Source: Streptomyces griseocarneus
Lineage (GTDB): Bacteria; Actinomycetota; Actinomycetes; Streptomycetales; Streptomycetaceae
Assembly (NCBI GenBank): GCA_003674045.1
Contig: PENC01000007.1
Location: 265,923 to 329,922 of the forward strand
Direction: 5' to 3'
DNA: 64,000 bases
The notes under the pieces are model-generated. The model saw only the letters and a program-made list of their open reading frames with translations, made no database searches and had not been told where the DNA came from. Positions 31,257-40,929 of the stretch are shown in pieces. Made by a program: the position numbers and the translations under genes. How positions within the stretch are numbered: the first letter of the stretch is position 1; every line of letters begins with the position of its first letter.

Positions 31257-33476
31257 CTAGAAACGATTCAGCGGGTTGACCTTCATGCAGGCCGTCGTGT
31301 CGTTGCCGTTGAGGGGGTCGGCGCTCTCGGGGGCCTTGTTGTCGGACTCCTTCGGCTTGGGGTCCTTGCCGCCCTCCTTGCCGTCCGTGTCCTTCTTGTC
31401 GGCGTTCTTCTCCTCGTCGGGGCTCGCCTTGTCGCTGCTGTCGTCGTCCTGCCGCTGCGGCGCGTTCTTCGGGTACGACGTGCCCGAGCGCCAGTCGCTG
31501 CCGATGACGAGGGTGAGCTCGTCCACGGCCGTGGACATCCGCACCGCCGTGTCCGGCAGGCCGAGCGTCTTGGCCAGGGCCTCGGCGTCGGAGCGCTGGG
31601 ACGCCTTGCCGTAGCTGAGCGTCGTGTCGAGCTGGGAACGCGGCTCGGAGTCGGCCGTCGCCTTCGTGTACCCCTGCTTGACGAGGTAGGCGGCCATGTC
31701 GCTGCCACGTCCGGTGGCCACCGGCTGGGTCGCGGTGCCCGTCGCGTTGTAGACCGTCACCGGGACGTTGCCCTTGGGCGCGGGCGGCAGGGACGGCACG
31801 TTCTTGGGGTTCTTCTTCTTGTCCTTGCCGTCGAGCGCGATGTCGTTGCGCACGAGGGAGAACAGCTTGTCCGCGTCACCGGGCTTGGGGATGACGTGCG
31901 CGTCCGGGTCCTGCGGGTCGGTGACCCACGGCATGGTGGTCATGGTGATCCGGCCGGACGGCACGTCCTTGAGGTCGTCCGCCAGGTCGTAGAGCTTCTT
32001 GACCGAGCCCAGGTCCTTGTCGACGGTGAGCGCCTTCGTGGCCGACTCGGCGAGGTCGGTGAGCTGGCCCGGGTCGGTCAGTTTGGCGCCCGACTTCAGC
32101 TGGCGGACCATCGCGTTCATGTACATGTGCTGGGCGTGGGTCCGGCCTATGTCGCTGCCGTCCTCGAAACCGTGCCGGGTGCGCAGCCACTGGAGGGCCT
32201 GCTCGCCCTTGACCTTGTGAGTGCCCTTCGGCAGCCGCAGGCCGGACTTCTGGTCGTAGACGTTGGCGTCGACGCAGACGGGGACGCCGCCGACGGCGTC
32301 GGCCATGCTCACCACGCCCGCGAAGTCGATCATCATGAAGTGGTCGATGGGGATGCCGGTGAGCTCTTCCCAGGTGGCCACCGTGCAGCCGGGACCGCCG
32401 TTCATCAGGCTGGTGTTGATGATCTGGCTATTGGTCTCGCGGTAGACCTTTCCGTCGTCCGGGTCGGTGCACTTGGGGATCGTCACGCGGGTGTCGCGCG
32501 GGACGCTGATGACCGACATGTTCGTACGGTCCGCCGAGACGTGCACCAGCATCTGGACGTCGGCGAGCGGCGGGCGGTCCGCGTCGTCGCGGGCGCCGCC
32601 GAGCCGGACGTTCTCCGCGGAGGCCCGGCTGTCGGAGCCGAGGAGGAGGATGTTCAGCGGGCGCTGACCCTCGGCGTTGGCGGCACTGCGGTCGAGTCGC
32701 TTGTCGCCGAGGTTGAGGAGGTTCTTCCGGATGTTCCCGTTGAGGTGCTCGTAGTAGAAGTAGCCCGCGGCGGCCGTGCCGAGGACCAGGACCGCGAGGG
32801 AGAGCGCGGACCAGCGGATTATTCGCGTGGCGCGCACCCGCCGTGCGGATCTGGGCGGCCGGGCGGTCTTCGAAGCGGGCTTTGCCCCGGCCTTCGAAGC
32901 AGGCTTTGCCCCGGTCTTCGGGGTGGGCTTCGCCTCGGACTCGGACTTGGCGTCCGGCTCGGACGCGGACTCCGTGGACTCCTGGGCGGCCTTCGCGTCG
33001 GCCTTCGCGTCGGCCTTCGTCTCTGACTCCGGCTTCGGCTTCGCCTTGGGCTTCGCCTTCGGGTCGGCCGCGGCCTCTGCCGGGGCCTCGGTCTTCGTGT
33101 CGGGCTTGGACTCGGCCTCGGGCGCGTCCTTCTGAGGAGGCTTCGCCTCGGCCTCCGGGGTGGCCTTCGGCTCCGCCTTCGCGTCCGCCTTCGGCTGCTT
33201 CGGGACGGCCTTCTTGGCGCTCGCGTCGGTCTTCGCGCCCACCTTGGCATCCGCCTCGGCGGCCGGCTTCGGGACGGATGCCTTCACCTTCGGCTCACGC
33301 GTTGGCTTCGCGTCAGGCCCGGCCTCGGACTTCGCGTCCGCCGCTGCGGCCGGCTTCGCTCCAGCCCCTGCTTCGGGCTCCGGCTCCGGCTTCGCCTCCG
33401 CCTCCGGCTCGCCGTCCTCGGAACCGGGGACGAGGTCGCCGCGCACACGCGGGTCCTGCCCACTGCTCTGCCCCAT
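31257..33476 (-). CDS. LCP-family protein 3 with long Ala/Lys/Pro cytoplasmic repeat tail and LytR_C
   Basis: A 739-residue protein, the longest of the five. Residues 20-210 are a low-complexity Ala/Lys/Pro/Glu/Asp sequence (units such as KADAKA, KPAS, KAKPKPE) predicted cytoplasmic. Membrane segment about 219-241, LCP domain about 265-490 ('LNILLLGSDSRAS', 'VPRDTRVTIP', 'HFMMIDFAGVVSMADAVGGV'), LytR_C about 545-640 ('VTVYNATGTATQPVATGRG'), and an acidic tail of about 90 residues. First gene downstream of the next two LCP genes on the same strand, 101 bases apart. Confidence 0.9.
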   Translation of the reverse strand: MGQSSGQDPRVRGDLVPGSEDGEPEAEAKPEPEPEAGAGAKPAAAADAKSEAGPDAKPTREPKVKASVPKPAAEADAKVGAKTDASAKKAVPKQPKADAKAEPKATPEAEAKPPQKDAPEAESKPDTKTEAPAEAAADPKAKPKAKPKPESETKADAKADAKAAQESTESASEPDAKSESEAKPTPKTGAKPASKAGAKPASKTARPPRSARRVRATRIIRWSALSLAVLVLGTAAAGYFYYEHLNGNIRKNLLNLGDKRLDRSAANAEGQRPLNILLLGSDSRASAENVRLGGARDDADRPPLADVQMLVHVSADRTNMSVISVPRDTRVTIPKCTDPDDGKVYRETNSQIINTSLMNGGPGCTVATWEELTGIPIDHFMMIDFAGVVSMADAVGGVPVCVDANVYDQKSGLRLPKGTHKVKGEQALQWLRTRHGFEDGSDIGRTHAQHMYMNAMVRQLKSGAKLTDPGQLTDLAESATKALTVDKDLGSVKKLYDLADDLKDVPSGRITMTTMPWVTDPQDPDAHVIPKPGDADKLFSLVRNDIALDGKDKKKNPKNVPSLPPAPKGNVPVTVYNATGTATQPVATGRGSDMAAYLVKQGYTKATADSEPRSQLDTTLSYGKASQRSDAEALAKTLGLPDTAVRMSTAVDELTLVIGSDWRSGTSYPKNAPQRQDDDSSDKASPDEEKNADKKDTDGKEGGKDPKPKESDNKAPESADPLNGNDTTACMKVNPLNRF

Positions 33477-33577
33477 CGGGCCCTCCCCAAAATGGTGCTT
33501 CCGGCCCGATGGGCAGGCGCGCGTTGTCTCTTAAGTCGCTTGTTAACCAGTGAGATGCGGATGTACTACGCCTAGGT

Positions 33578-35410
33578 TTACTTGGCGCAGATGTTCTTGT
33601 CGTCCGCTTCGACCTTTTGGATGCCTTCAGGTGCTTTCTGCGGTGCGGCGGGCGCCGAGACCGGAGTGCCCGGGGACGAGAAGTCGGCGCCCAGGGTGAG
33701 GGTCATCTCCGCCGTCGGACCGGTCTCGGCCTGGGTCTCCTTGAGGGCGTCGGCGGACAGCCCCATGGCGTCCGCGAGCCGCCGGGCCTGGTCCGCCTGG
33801 TCGGGGGCGAACTCCAGCACCGTCTTGTCGACCTTCTTGCCGCCGAGGGCGTTGCCGCCGTTGGCCGTCCGCGGCATGCCCTTGACGTTCTGCAGCCAGG
33901 TGACGGCCTCCTGGGCCGCGCCCATGCGGCCGCTGCCGTTGAGGACCCGGGCGCGGACGGCCGCGGGCTCCGCCTTGGGGCCCTTGAGCAGGGCCTCCTG
34001 CTTGGCGTCCGCCTCCTGCTGCTTCTTCTTCTCCTTCGCCTTGACCTCGGTGAGGGAGACGTCCTGCCGCATCATGGCCAGCAGCGGATCGGCCTTCGGC
34101 TTGTCCAGGACGACCGTCTTCTTCACCCTGCCGTCGGCGGGGTTGTCGAGGACGGGCAGGGTGGTGAAGGTGATGTTCTTGAGATTGACCCGGCTGAGGT
34201 CCTTCGCCAGCCTGGTCAGGTCCTTGACGGAGCCTATGCCCGTGTCCACGGTGAGCGACCTGGTCGCCGCGTCACCGAGGTCGTAGAGCTTCTTGGGGTT
34301 GCTGAAGGTGTCCCCGGACTTCATCTTCCGGATCATCGAACTCAGGAACTGCTGCTGGAGCTTGATGCGGTCCAGGTCGCTCTCGAAGCCGACGCTGTGC
34401 CGGGTCCGGACGAACGCGAGCGCGTCCTCGCCCTCGATCTCGTGCCGCCCCTTGCTGAGCTTCAGGTGCGACTTGGGGTCGTCGATGTCCTTGCCCAGGC
34501 ACACCTCGACGCCGCCGACCGCCTTGGAGAGCTCCTTGACGGCGTTGAAGTCCGCCATCATGAAGTGACTGACCTTCATTCCCGTGAGGCGCTCGACGGT
34601 CCGCCAGGTGCAGCCCGGGTCGCGGTCCTCCTGGCCCAGGCTCTCGTTGAAGCGGACGCCCTTCGAGCCCGGGATCGTCTTCGTCGTCCCGCCGTCCTGC
34701 TTGGTCGTGCAGTCCGGGATGTCCGTGACCATGTCCCGCGGGATGGAGAGCGCCGTCGCGTTCGAGCGGTCCTCGGCGACGTGGAAGAGCAGGGTGGTGT
34801 CGGCGTGGCCCACGCTGCCGTCGTCGCCGTAGCCCTCGTTGCCCTTGCCGGAGCGCTTGTCCGTGCCGATGAGGAGGATGTTCACCGGGCCCTTGGTGAC
34901 GGGGGCGTTGTCGATGCCGACGTCGACCTTGCTGAGGTTGCCGTTGAAGTGCTCGTAGATCAGGTACGCGCCCAGCGAGCCGCCGACCAGGACAAAGGCG
35001 AGCGTGCCGCCCGTCCACATGAGGACCTTCTTCTTGGTGCTCTTCCCCGGCCTCGGCTTCGGCCTGCGCCTGCCGGCCGGCGTCCCGGACCCTCCTCCTG
35101 TGCCCCGGCGGCCTCCGCCGCGCTGCCCGGGCAGCGGACGCGCGTCAGGGCCCGAGGCGCGCGGCTTCGCGAGGGGCGGGGCGCCGGAGGGCACCCCGGA
35201 CGTGCCGCGTGGGGAGGTGAAGGAACCTCTGCCGGAGGACGGATCGGTGAGGGCCGCGGGGGGCGAGTCCTGTCCCGAGCCCCGTCCCGCGTCCTGCCCG
35301 GACCCCCCGGGCTGGTCGAGACGCAGCTCGTAGCTGCCGGTCTTGGGGTCGAAGACCCACTGGTCGGCGGGGTCGGTGCCGCCCGCCCGCCCACGGCCTT
35401 GCGCGTCCAC
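33578..35410 (-). CDS. LCP-family protein 4 with LytR_C domain
   Basis: A 610-residue protein from GTG 35410. The N-terminus has 'WVFDPKTGSYELRLD' (about residues 18-32), then a proline/glycine-rich part to 125; membrane segment about 129-151; LCP domain about 170-410 ('NILLIGTDKRSGKGNE', 'IPRDMVTDIP', 'FNAVKELSKAVGGVE', 'FVRTRHSVGFESDLDRIKLQQQF'); a lysine-rich linker; LytR_C about 475-575 ('VRARVLNGSGRMGAAQEAV'). Transcribed with LCP protein 3. Confidence 0.92.
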   Translation of the reverse strand: MDAQGRGRAGGTDPADQWVFDPKTGSYELRLDQPGGSGQDAGRGSGQDSPPAALTDPSSGRGSFTSPRGTSGVPSGAPPLAKPRASGPDARPLPGQRGGGRRGTGGGSGTPAGRRRPKPRPGKSTKKKVLMWTGGTLAFVLVGGSLGAYLIYEHFNGNLSKVDVGIDNAPVTKGPVNILLIGTDKRSGKGNEGYGDDGSVGHADTTLLFHVAEDRSNATALSIPRDMVTDIPDCTTKQDGGTTKTIPGSKGVRFNESLGQEDRDPGCTWRTVERLTGMKVSHFMMADFNAVKELSKAVGGVEVCLGKDIDDPKSHLKLSKGRHEIEGEDALAFVRTRHSVGFESDLDRIKLQQQFLSSMIRKMKSGDTFSNPKKLYDLGDAATRSLTVDTGIGSVKDLTRLAKDLSRVNLKNITFTTLPVLDNPADGRVKKTVVLDKPKADPLLAMMRQDVSLTEVKAKEKKKQQEADAKQEALLKGPKAEPAAVRARVLNGSGRMGAAQEAVTWLQNVKGMPRTANGGNALGGKKVDKTVLEFAPDQADQARRLADAMGLSADALKETQAETGPTAEMTLTLGADFSSPGTPVSAPAAPQKAPEGIQKVEADDKNICAK

Positions 35411-35660
35411 GGTCGTCTGAATCCTCCGTCGGTGCCACGCGGCGCCTTTCCTCCCCCAAGAGGCGCCCGGTCACAATGGTCAGAGCAGTGTGCGGTCGGC
35501 CTGTCCGCACACCGGATCGCTCACACTATCCGCCCAGTTCAGCGTGGTGCGACGCCGGTGACAAATTCCTCTTGCCTACAACTGGGCAATCTGCCCAATA
35601 CCTTCGTGAGGGAAGGTCACCGGGGGAGCGGTGAAGGTGATCATACGGTTCGCCGGGCGG

Positions 35661-37091
35661 TCAGCCGCAGACGCCGTGGGCGGCGGTGGTCCCCTCGTAG
35701 GTGGGCGGAGCCGTGGGCGAGGGAGCCGAGGCCGACGACGAAGGTGACGGCGCGCCGGAAAGGGAGGAGATGGGCGCGGGAGCCGCTGTTTCCGTGGTCG
35801 CCGGACGGTCCGTCACATCCAGCCCGAGCGGATAGTCCGGCCCCATCGGGTCGTCGTCGGCCCGGGTGTGCCGCAGGAGCAGAGCTGGGCGCCCCGCCTC
35901 GTACCGCCACGGCACGTGGAGCCACGCCCTCCGGTGTCCCGTCTCGTAGCGCCACGGGCCGCCGCGCGCCGCCTCGTCGGACCGTGCCTGCTCCGTGCCC
36001 CCGGCCTTGCCGTCCGCCGGGAGAATGATGTTCTTGCTGTCCGCGGGACGCACGTTCTTGCTGACCGACACCGGCCGGTCCGCCCGCAGTTGCGTGAAGA
36101 GTTCGTCCGCGTCCGGCTGCACCAGCTCGTCACGGTCCGGGTTGTACGGATACGGGCGCCGGGGCGCCGTCAGGAACTGCACCCGGTCGCTGGGGATGCC
36201 CCGCACCGTGCGCACCAGGTCGTAGAGCTTGCGCAGCGAACCCAGCCCGGCGTCCGTGGTGAGCGACTTCGTGGCCGCGTCGAGCACCGGGTAGAGCCGC
36301 GTCGGGTTGAGCAGCACACCGTCGCTCTGCATCTCGTTGAACAGCGCCCCGAGGAACGCCTGCTGGCGGCCCATCCGCTCGGTGTCGCTGCCGTCGCCCA
36401 TGCTGTAGCGGGCCCGGACGAACCCCAGCGCCTGTTCCCCGTGCAGGACCTGACGGCCCGGAGGCAGCCGCAGGTGCGCCTCGCGGTCGTCGATGGGCTG
36501 CTTGAGGCACACCTCGACGCCGTCGACCGCGTCCACCAGCCGCTTGAAGCCGTTGAAGTCGACGACCAGGTGATGGGTGATCCGGATGTGGGTGATGTTC
36601 TCGACCGTACGGATCGTGCACGCCGGGCCCGCGAGCTCGAAGGCCCAGTTGAACTGGGCGAAGCGCGCGTTCGTCTGTGTGCCGTCCGGCCGACGGCAGC
36701 TCGGGATGTCCGCCATCAGGTCGCGGGGCAGGCTCACGGCGGTCGCGCTGTGCCGGTCGGCCGCCACATGCAGCAGGATCGTGGTGTCCGAGCGCTGGGT
36801 GCCGCTGTCCTCGCCGTACTGCCCGTTGCCCGGGCCGCCGCGGGTGTCGGAGCCGATGATCAGGATGTTCTGTGCCCCGGCCACCAGGACGCCCGGCCGC
36901 TCCTTCTCATAGAGGCGCAGCTCGTTCGCCGTGTCGTCGTCCGTACGGATCTGGCCGTTGAGCCGTTCGTAGAGCACCCAGGCCAGACCGACCGTCGCGA
37001 GCGTCAGCACGGCGAGTCCCACGGCGAGCCACCGCAGCCAGCGGCGCCTGCGCCGGGGCGCGGGGGAGGGAGGGGCGAAGCCGTCGTCCAC
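35661..37091 (-). CDS. LCP-family protein 5 without LytR_C
   Basis: A 476-residue protein from GTG 37091. Short cytoplasmic N-terminus with Arg run (residues 13-17), membrane segment about 19-41, LCP domain about 75-300 ('NILIIGSDTRGGPG', 'LPRDLMADIPSCR', 'HLVVDFNGFKRLVDAVDGVE', 'FVRARYSMGDGSDTERMGRQQAF'). The C-terminal ~130 residues are Ser/Pro/Ala-rich and end in Cys; no LytR_C. Separated by 250 bases from LCP protein 4, so it may have its own promoter. Confidence 0.9.
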   Translation of the reverse strand: MDDGFAPPSPAPRRRRRWLRWLAVGLAVLTLATVGLAWVLYERLNGQIRTDDDTANELRLYEKERPGVLVAGAQNILIIGSDTRGGPGNGQYGEDSGTQRSDTTILLHVAADRHSATAVSLPRDLMADIPSCRRPDGTQTNARFAQFNWAFELAGPACTIRTVENITHIRITHHLVVDFNGFKRLVDAVDGVEVCLKQPIDDREAHLRLPPGRQVLHGEQALGFVRARYSMGDGSDTERMGRQQAFLGALFNEMQSDGVLLNPTRLYPVLDAATKSLTTDAGLGSLRKLYDLVRTVRGIPSDRVQFLTAPRRPYPYNPDRDELVQPDADELFTQLRADRPVSVSKNVRPADSKNIILPADGKAGGTEQARSDEAARGGPWRYETGHRRAWLHVPWRYEAGRPALLLRHTRADDDPMGPDYPLGLDVTDRPATTETAAPAPISSLSGAPSPSSSASAPSPTAPPTYEGTTAAHGVCG

Positions 37092-37212
37092 AGCGTCCCT
37101 CCCTCACGGGTGGTACGTGCCGCTACGGGTGGTGTGCCTCTCGCAGGGCCTGGCCGCGCCCGGCGGGCGCGCGTACCCCGATCATCGCGCGACTGCCGCC
37201 GGGCGGCACCGT

Positions 37213-37965
37213 CTACAGGGCCGTCACGGTGACGCGCTCGCTCTCGCGCCGCTTCTCCAGGCCGCCTTCCGAGAGCCGGTCGAGGTTGCGGCACAGCACC
37301 ACCGAGCCGCCCGCCGCGAGCGGGGCGAACAGGCCGGCGGACAGGCCGTCCCAGGTGGCGTACGGCAGGCCCGACAGCATCCGCGAGCCCGCGCCGAGGC
37401 CGTGCTGGAAGCCGTCGGTGCGCGCCCGCTCCACCAGCTGGGCCCCCGTCAGCTCCAGGCCGCCGACGGCGAGCGCGGGCGCGTCCGGGTCCACCGGGGC
37501 GTACGGGGCGAAGCGGTCGCCCTGGCCCGGCACCTCGACGGCGTAGTCGGCGAAGCCCGCGGGCGGCTGCGGGAAACGGCCGCCCAGCGGGCGCAGGGCC
37601 AGCGCCACGCGCTCCCCGGAGCACGCGCGCGCCTCCTCCAGCGTGTCCGGGCCGCTCACGACCAGGTCCGCGGCGGCCGGGTCGCCGCCCACGTCGGCCA
37701 CCACGCCGACCGAGGAGCAGGCGAGCAGCCAGACGGCCGTCTGCCAGTGCGCGGGCAGCAGCAGTGCGAGCCGGTCGCCCGGCTCGGCGGCGAGGTCGCC
37801 CTGGAGCAGATTGGCGGTCTTCGCCACCCAATTGGCGAAGGTGGCCACGGACAGTTCGACGCGCTCGCCGGTGGCGTCGTCGTAGAAGGTCACGAGCGGG
37901 CGGCCCGGGTCCGCGGCGAGCGCGGAACGCAGCAGGTCGGCGGGGGTGCGATCGATGGCGTTCAT
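37213..37965 (-). CDS. TIGR03089 family protein (AMP-binding-like)
   Basis: A 250-residue protein from ATG 37965. It begins 'MNAIDRTPADLLRSALAADPGRPLVTFYDDATGERVELS', which is the N-terminal pattern of acyl-adenylate enzymes, and keeps 'YATWDGLSAGLFAPLAAGGSVVLCRNLD'. It lacks the ATP-binding and C-terminal domains, as is normal for TIGR03089, an actinobacterial family with truncated AMP-binding homology and unknown role. Start chosen at the first Met that begins this homology. Confidence 0.85.
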   Translation of the reverse strand: MNAIDRTPADLLRSALAADPGRPLVTFYDDATGERVELSVATFANWVAKTANLLQGDLAAEPGDRLALLLPAHWQTAVWLLACSSVGVVADVGGDPAAADLVVSGPDTLEEARACSGERVALALRPLGGRFPQPPAGFADYAVEVPGQGDRFAPYAPVDPDAPALAVGGLELTGAQLVERARTDGFQHGLGAGSRMLSGLPYATWDGLSAGLFAPLAAGGSVVLCRNLDRLSEGGLEKRRESERVTVTAL

Positions 37966-38067
37966 CGCGTCAGGGTACGCGCGGGGGGCCGTTCGCCAAG
38001 GGGCGGTGCGATGCGGTCCGGCCCCCGTTCGGACGTGTCGGAGCCGACTGGGCGTCACTTTCCTGTT

Positions 38068-38107
38068 AATCCTGAATGGACAGATTTATATCGACATGTC
38101 CAGGATT
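38068..38107 (+). promoter_or_regulatory. AT-rich inverted repeat at the amidase start
   Basis: AATCCTGAATGGACA (38068-38082) and TGTCCAGGATT (38097-38107) pair with a three-base bulge, around an AT-rich centre (TTTATATCG). It covers one of two possible ATG starts (38096), so it may be part of the promoter or an operator. Confidence 0.4.
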
Positions 38108-38113
38108 TCAGTC

Positions 38114-39703
38114 ATGCGTGGATTCCTTGTCAGTTCGACGGTCACCTGTGCCGCCGCACTCGCCCTCCCCCTACTGGCCACCCCGCCGGGGGCCGCCCAC
38201 TCCGCGTCCTCCGGTCCGCCCGGCTTCTCCGGCCGGGCCGGTCACGCGGGCGCGGCCCCGGCCCCCCGGCCCAGGACGTCCGTCCCCGGCTCGACGCAGT
38301 CCGTGCCGCTGGTCCGGCTCGGCGGCACCGGGAAGCGCGCCGCGGGCCCCGGCCCCGAGGAAGGCGTGCCCCAGCGCGAGGTCAAGCCCTTCTCCCTGAT
38401 CGGCATCGTGTGGGACGACGCGGGCACCGAGCTCCGCGGCCGGGCACAGGTGCGCACCCGCGGGGTGGGCAACCGCGCCTGGTCCGCCTGGCAGGACGTG
38501 CAGACCCACGACGACGACCGGCCCGACCTCGACTCGCGCGAGGCCCGCCGCGGGCACCTGCGCGGCTCCACCGCGCCCCTGTGGGTCGGCAGGTCCGACG
38601 CGATCCAGCTCCGCGTCCGCCCCGACGCGACCGCCGAGCGCACGCCCGAGGGCAGCCACACCCTGCCCGCCGGCATGCGCCTCGAACTCGTCGACCCCGG
38701 CGTCCCGTCCAAGGCCGTCCCCTCGCGCCGCCCCGTCCCCGCCACCGCCGGCCGGCGCGCCCCGGACGCGCCGCCGGACCCCGTCGACCCCGTGGACGCG
38801 GAACGCGCCAGCTCCGCCGCCAACAGCCCGCTCGCACCGCTGGGCGCCACCGAGATCCCGGCCGCCTCCAAGACCGCCGCGCGCGCCGACCTCGCCGCCA
38901 CGTCCGTCGGCCGCCGCAGGGGGCCGGGTGACGACGACGACCCGGCCGAGGGCGACGAGACCTCCGACTGGGGCGACGGCGACGACAGCGGCGACCCCCG
39001 CGACAACCGTGACCCCCGCGACACCTGGTACCGCGACGACGACGACGGCCCCGGCCGGGACAACGACCGCGACGAACCCACCGCCGTCGACGGCCGCTAC
39101 ACCGCCTCCCGCCCCCGCATCGTCACCCGCGCGGGCTGGGGCGCCGACGAGTCGCTCCGCGAGCGCAACTTCGCGTACACCAAGTCCGTGAAGGCCGCCT
39201 TCGTGCACCACACGGCCTCCGGCAACAACTACAGCTGCTCCGAGTCGGCGTCCGTCATCCGCGGTATCTACCGCTACCACGTCGTGAGCAGCGGCTGGCG
39301 GGACATCGGCTACAACTTCCTGGTCGACCGGTGCGGGACCATCTACGAAGGCCGCGCGGGCGGCGTGGCGAAACCGGTCATGGGCGCCCACACCCTCGGT
39401 TTCAACACCAACAGCATGGGCATCGCCGTCCTCGGAACCTTCGGCAGCTCGAACCCGCCCAACGCGGCGGTGAACGCCCTGTCCGCCCTGACCGCATGGA
39501 AACTCGGCCTGTTCGGCGCCAACCCGCGCGGCACCGCCACCCTGGTGTCCGGGGGCGGCAACCTGTTCAAGAAGGGGACGTCCGTCAAGCTCAAGGTCAT
39601 CTCGGGACACCGCGACGGCTACGCCACGGAGTGCCCCGGAGACCGCCTCTACAACCGGCTGGGAACGACCCGCTCGGCCGCCGCCCGCCTCCAGGGCCGC
39701 TGA
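38114..39703 (+). CDS. Exported N-acetylmuramoyl-L-alanine amidase (PGRP-type)
   Basis: A 529-residue precursor cleaving the MurNAc-L-Ala bond of peptidoglycan outside the cell. Signal peptide about 1-28; a low-complexity Pro/Asp/Arg middle (residues 225-335, many DDD/RDN stretches); PGRP/amidase_2 domain from about 335. Zinc ligands and motif: 'VHHTASGNN' (His about 365), 'GAHTLGFNTNSMGI', 'GHRDGYATECPGDRLY' with Cys and a conserved His. Start at 38114 is preferred; ATG 38096 (18 bases upstream) lies inside an inverted repeat. Confidence 0.9.
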   Translation: MRGFLVSSTVTCAAALALPLLATPPGAAHSASSGPPGFSGRAGHAGAAPAPRPRTSVPGSTQSVPLVRLGGTGKRAAGPGPEEGVPQREVKPFSLIGIVWDDAGTELRGRAQVRTRGVGNRAWSAWQDVQTHDDDRPDLDSREARRGHLRGSTAPLWVGRSDAIQLRVRPDATAERTPEGSHTLPAGMRLELVDPGVPSKAVPSRRPVPATAGRRAPDAPPDPVDPVDAERASSAANSPLAPLGATEIPAASKTAARADLAATSVGRRRGPGDDDDPAEGDETSDWGDGDDSGDPRDNRDPRDTWYRDDDDGPGRDNDRDEPTAVDGRYTASRPRIVTRAGWGADESLRERNFAYTKSVKAAFVHHTASGNNYSCSESASVIRGIYRYHVVSSGWRDIGYNFLVDRCGTIYEGRAGGVAKPVMGAHTLGFNTNSMGIAVLGTFGSSNPPNAAVNALSALTAWKLGLFGANPRGTATLVSGGGNLFKKGTSVKLKVISGHRDGYATECPGDRLYNRLGTTRSAAARLQGR

Positions 39704-39784
39704 CCGGGCAAGGGGCCGCCCACCGGTCTGCATACACTAGGCCGCTGATCGACCCCGGCCCCAGCAGGAAGCAGAGACGACAAG

Positions 39785-40867
39785 GTGACAGAAGCGATCC
39801 TCCTGGTCGGGGGCAAGGGAACCCGGCTGCGGCCGCTCACGATGAACACGCCGAAGCCGATGGTCCCGGCCGCGGGCGTGCCCTTCCTCACGCACCAGCT
39901 CGCCCGGGCCCGCGCGGCCGGGGTGGACCACGTCGTGATGGCCACGTCCTACCTGGCCGAGGTCTTCGAGCCGCACTTCGGCGACGGCTCCGACCTCGGT
40001 CTGCACCTGGAGTACGTCACCGAGGTGGAGCCGCTCGGCACCGGCGGCGCCATCCGCAACGTGGCCTCCCGGCTGCGCTCGGCCCCCGGCGAGCCCGTGC
40101 TGATCTTCAATGGGGACATCCTCACCGGCCTCGACATCGAGGCCCTCGTCGACACCCACCGCACCAGCGGCGCGGACGTCTCCCTGCACCTCACCCGCGT
40201 CGAGGACCCCCGGGCCTTCGGCCTGGTCCCCACCGACGCCACCGGCCGCGTCACGGCCTTCCTGGAGAAGCCTCAGACGCCCGAGGAGATCGTCACCGAC
40301 CAGATCAACGCGGGCGCGTACGTCTTCAACCGCTCGGTGATCGACACCATCCCGGCCGGGCGGCCCGTCTCCGTCGAGCGCGAGACCTTCCCCGGGCTGC
40401 TCGCCGACGGCGCCCACCTCCAGGGCATGGTCGACTCCACGTACTGGCTGGACCTGGGCACGCCGCAGGCGTTCGTCCGCGGCTCCGCCGACCTGGTGCT
40501 CGGCAGGGCGCCCTCCCCGGCCGTGCCCGGCCGCTGCGGCGACCGGCTGGTCCTGGACGGCGCCGAGGTCGCCCCGGACGCCAAGCTCAGCGGCGGCACG
40601 GTGATCGGCGCGGGCGCGCGCGTCGAGCCGGGCGCGCGGGTCGACGGCAGCACGGTCCTCGACGGCGCGGTCGTCGAGGCGGGCGCGGACGTACGGGACT
40701 CGCTGGTCGGCGCGGGCGCGCGGATCGGGGCGCGGACGGTGCTGGACGGCGCGGTCATCGGTGACGGCGCCGTCGTCGGCGCGGACAACGAGCTGCGGGG
40801 TGGGGCACGGATCTGGTGCGGGGCGCGGATCCCGGACGCGGCGATCAGGTTCTCCTCGGACCAGTAG
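39785..40867 (+). CDS. Sugar-nucleotide pyrophosphorylase, probably mannose-1-phosphate guanylyltransferase
   Basis: A 360-residue protein. The nucleotidyltransferase domain has 'LLVGGKGTRLRPLT' (residues 6-19), 'KPMVPAAGVPFL', 'FNGDILTGLD' (metal-binding Asp) and 'AFLEKPQTP'. The C-terminal third has left-handed beta-helix hexapeptide repeats ('GGTVIGAGARVEPGARVDGSTVLDGAVV'). This arrangement fits GDP-mannose or related pyrophosphorylases. It would use mannose-1-P made by the phosphomannomutase at 53295, although it is 13 kb away. Confidence 0.88.
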   Translation: MTEAILLVGGKGTRLRPLTMNTPKPMVPAAGVPFLTHQLARARAAGVDHVVMATSYLAEVFEPHFGDGSDLGLHLEYVTEVEPLGTGGAIRNVASRLRSAPGEPVLIFNGDILTGLDIEALVDTHRTSGADVSLHLTRVEDPRAFGLVPTDATGRVTAFLEKPQTPEEIVTDQINAGAYVFNRSVIDTIPAGRPVSVERETFPGLLADGAHLQGMVDSTYWLDLGTPQAFVRGSADLVLGRAPSPAVPGRCGDRLVLDGAEVAPDAKLSGGTVIGAGARVEPGARVDGSTVLDGAVVEAGADVRDSLVGAGARIGARTVLDGAVIGDGAVVGADNELRGGARIWCGARIPDAAIRFSSDQ

Positions 40868-40929
40868 GCCGGGGGCCTGTCACGGGCCGACGGGTTCCGC
40901 TTGAGGGGATCTCATGACGGCCGAGCGGA

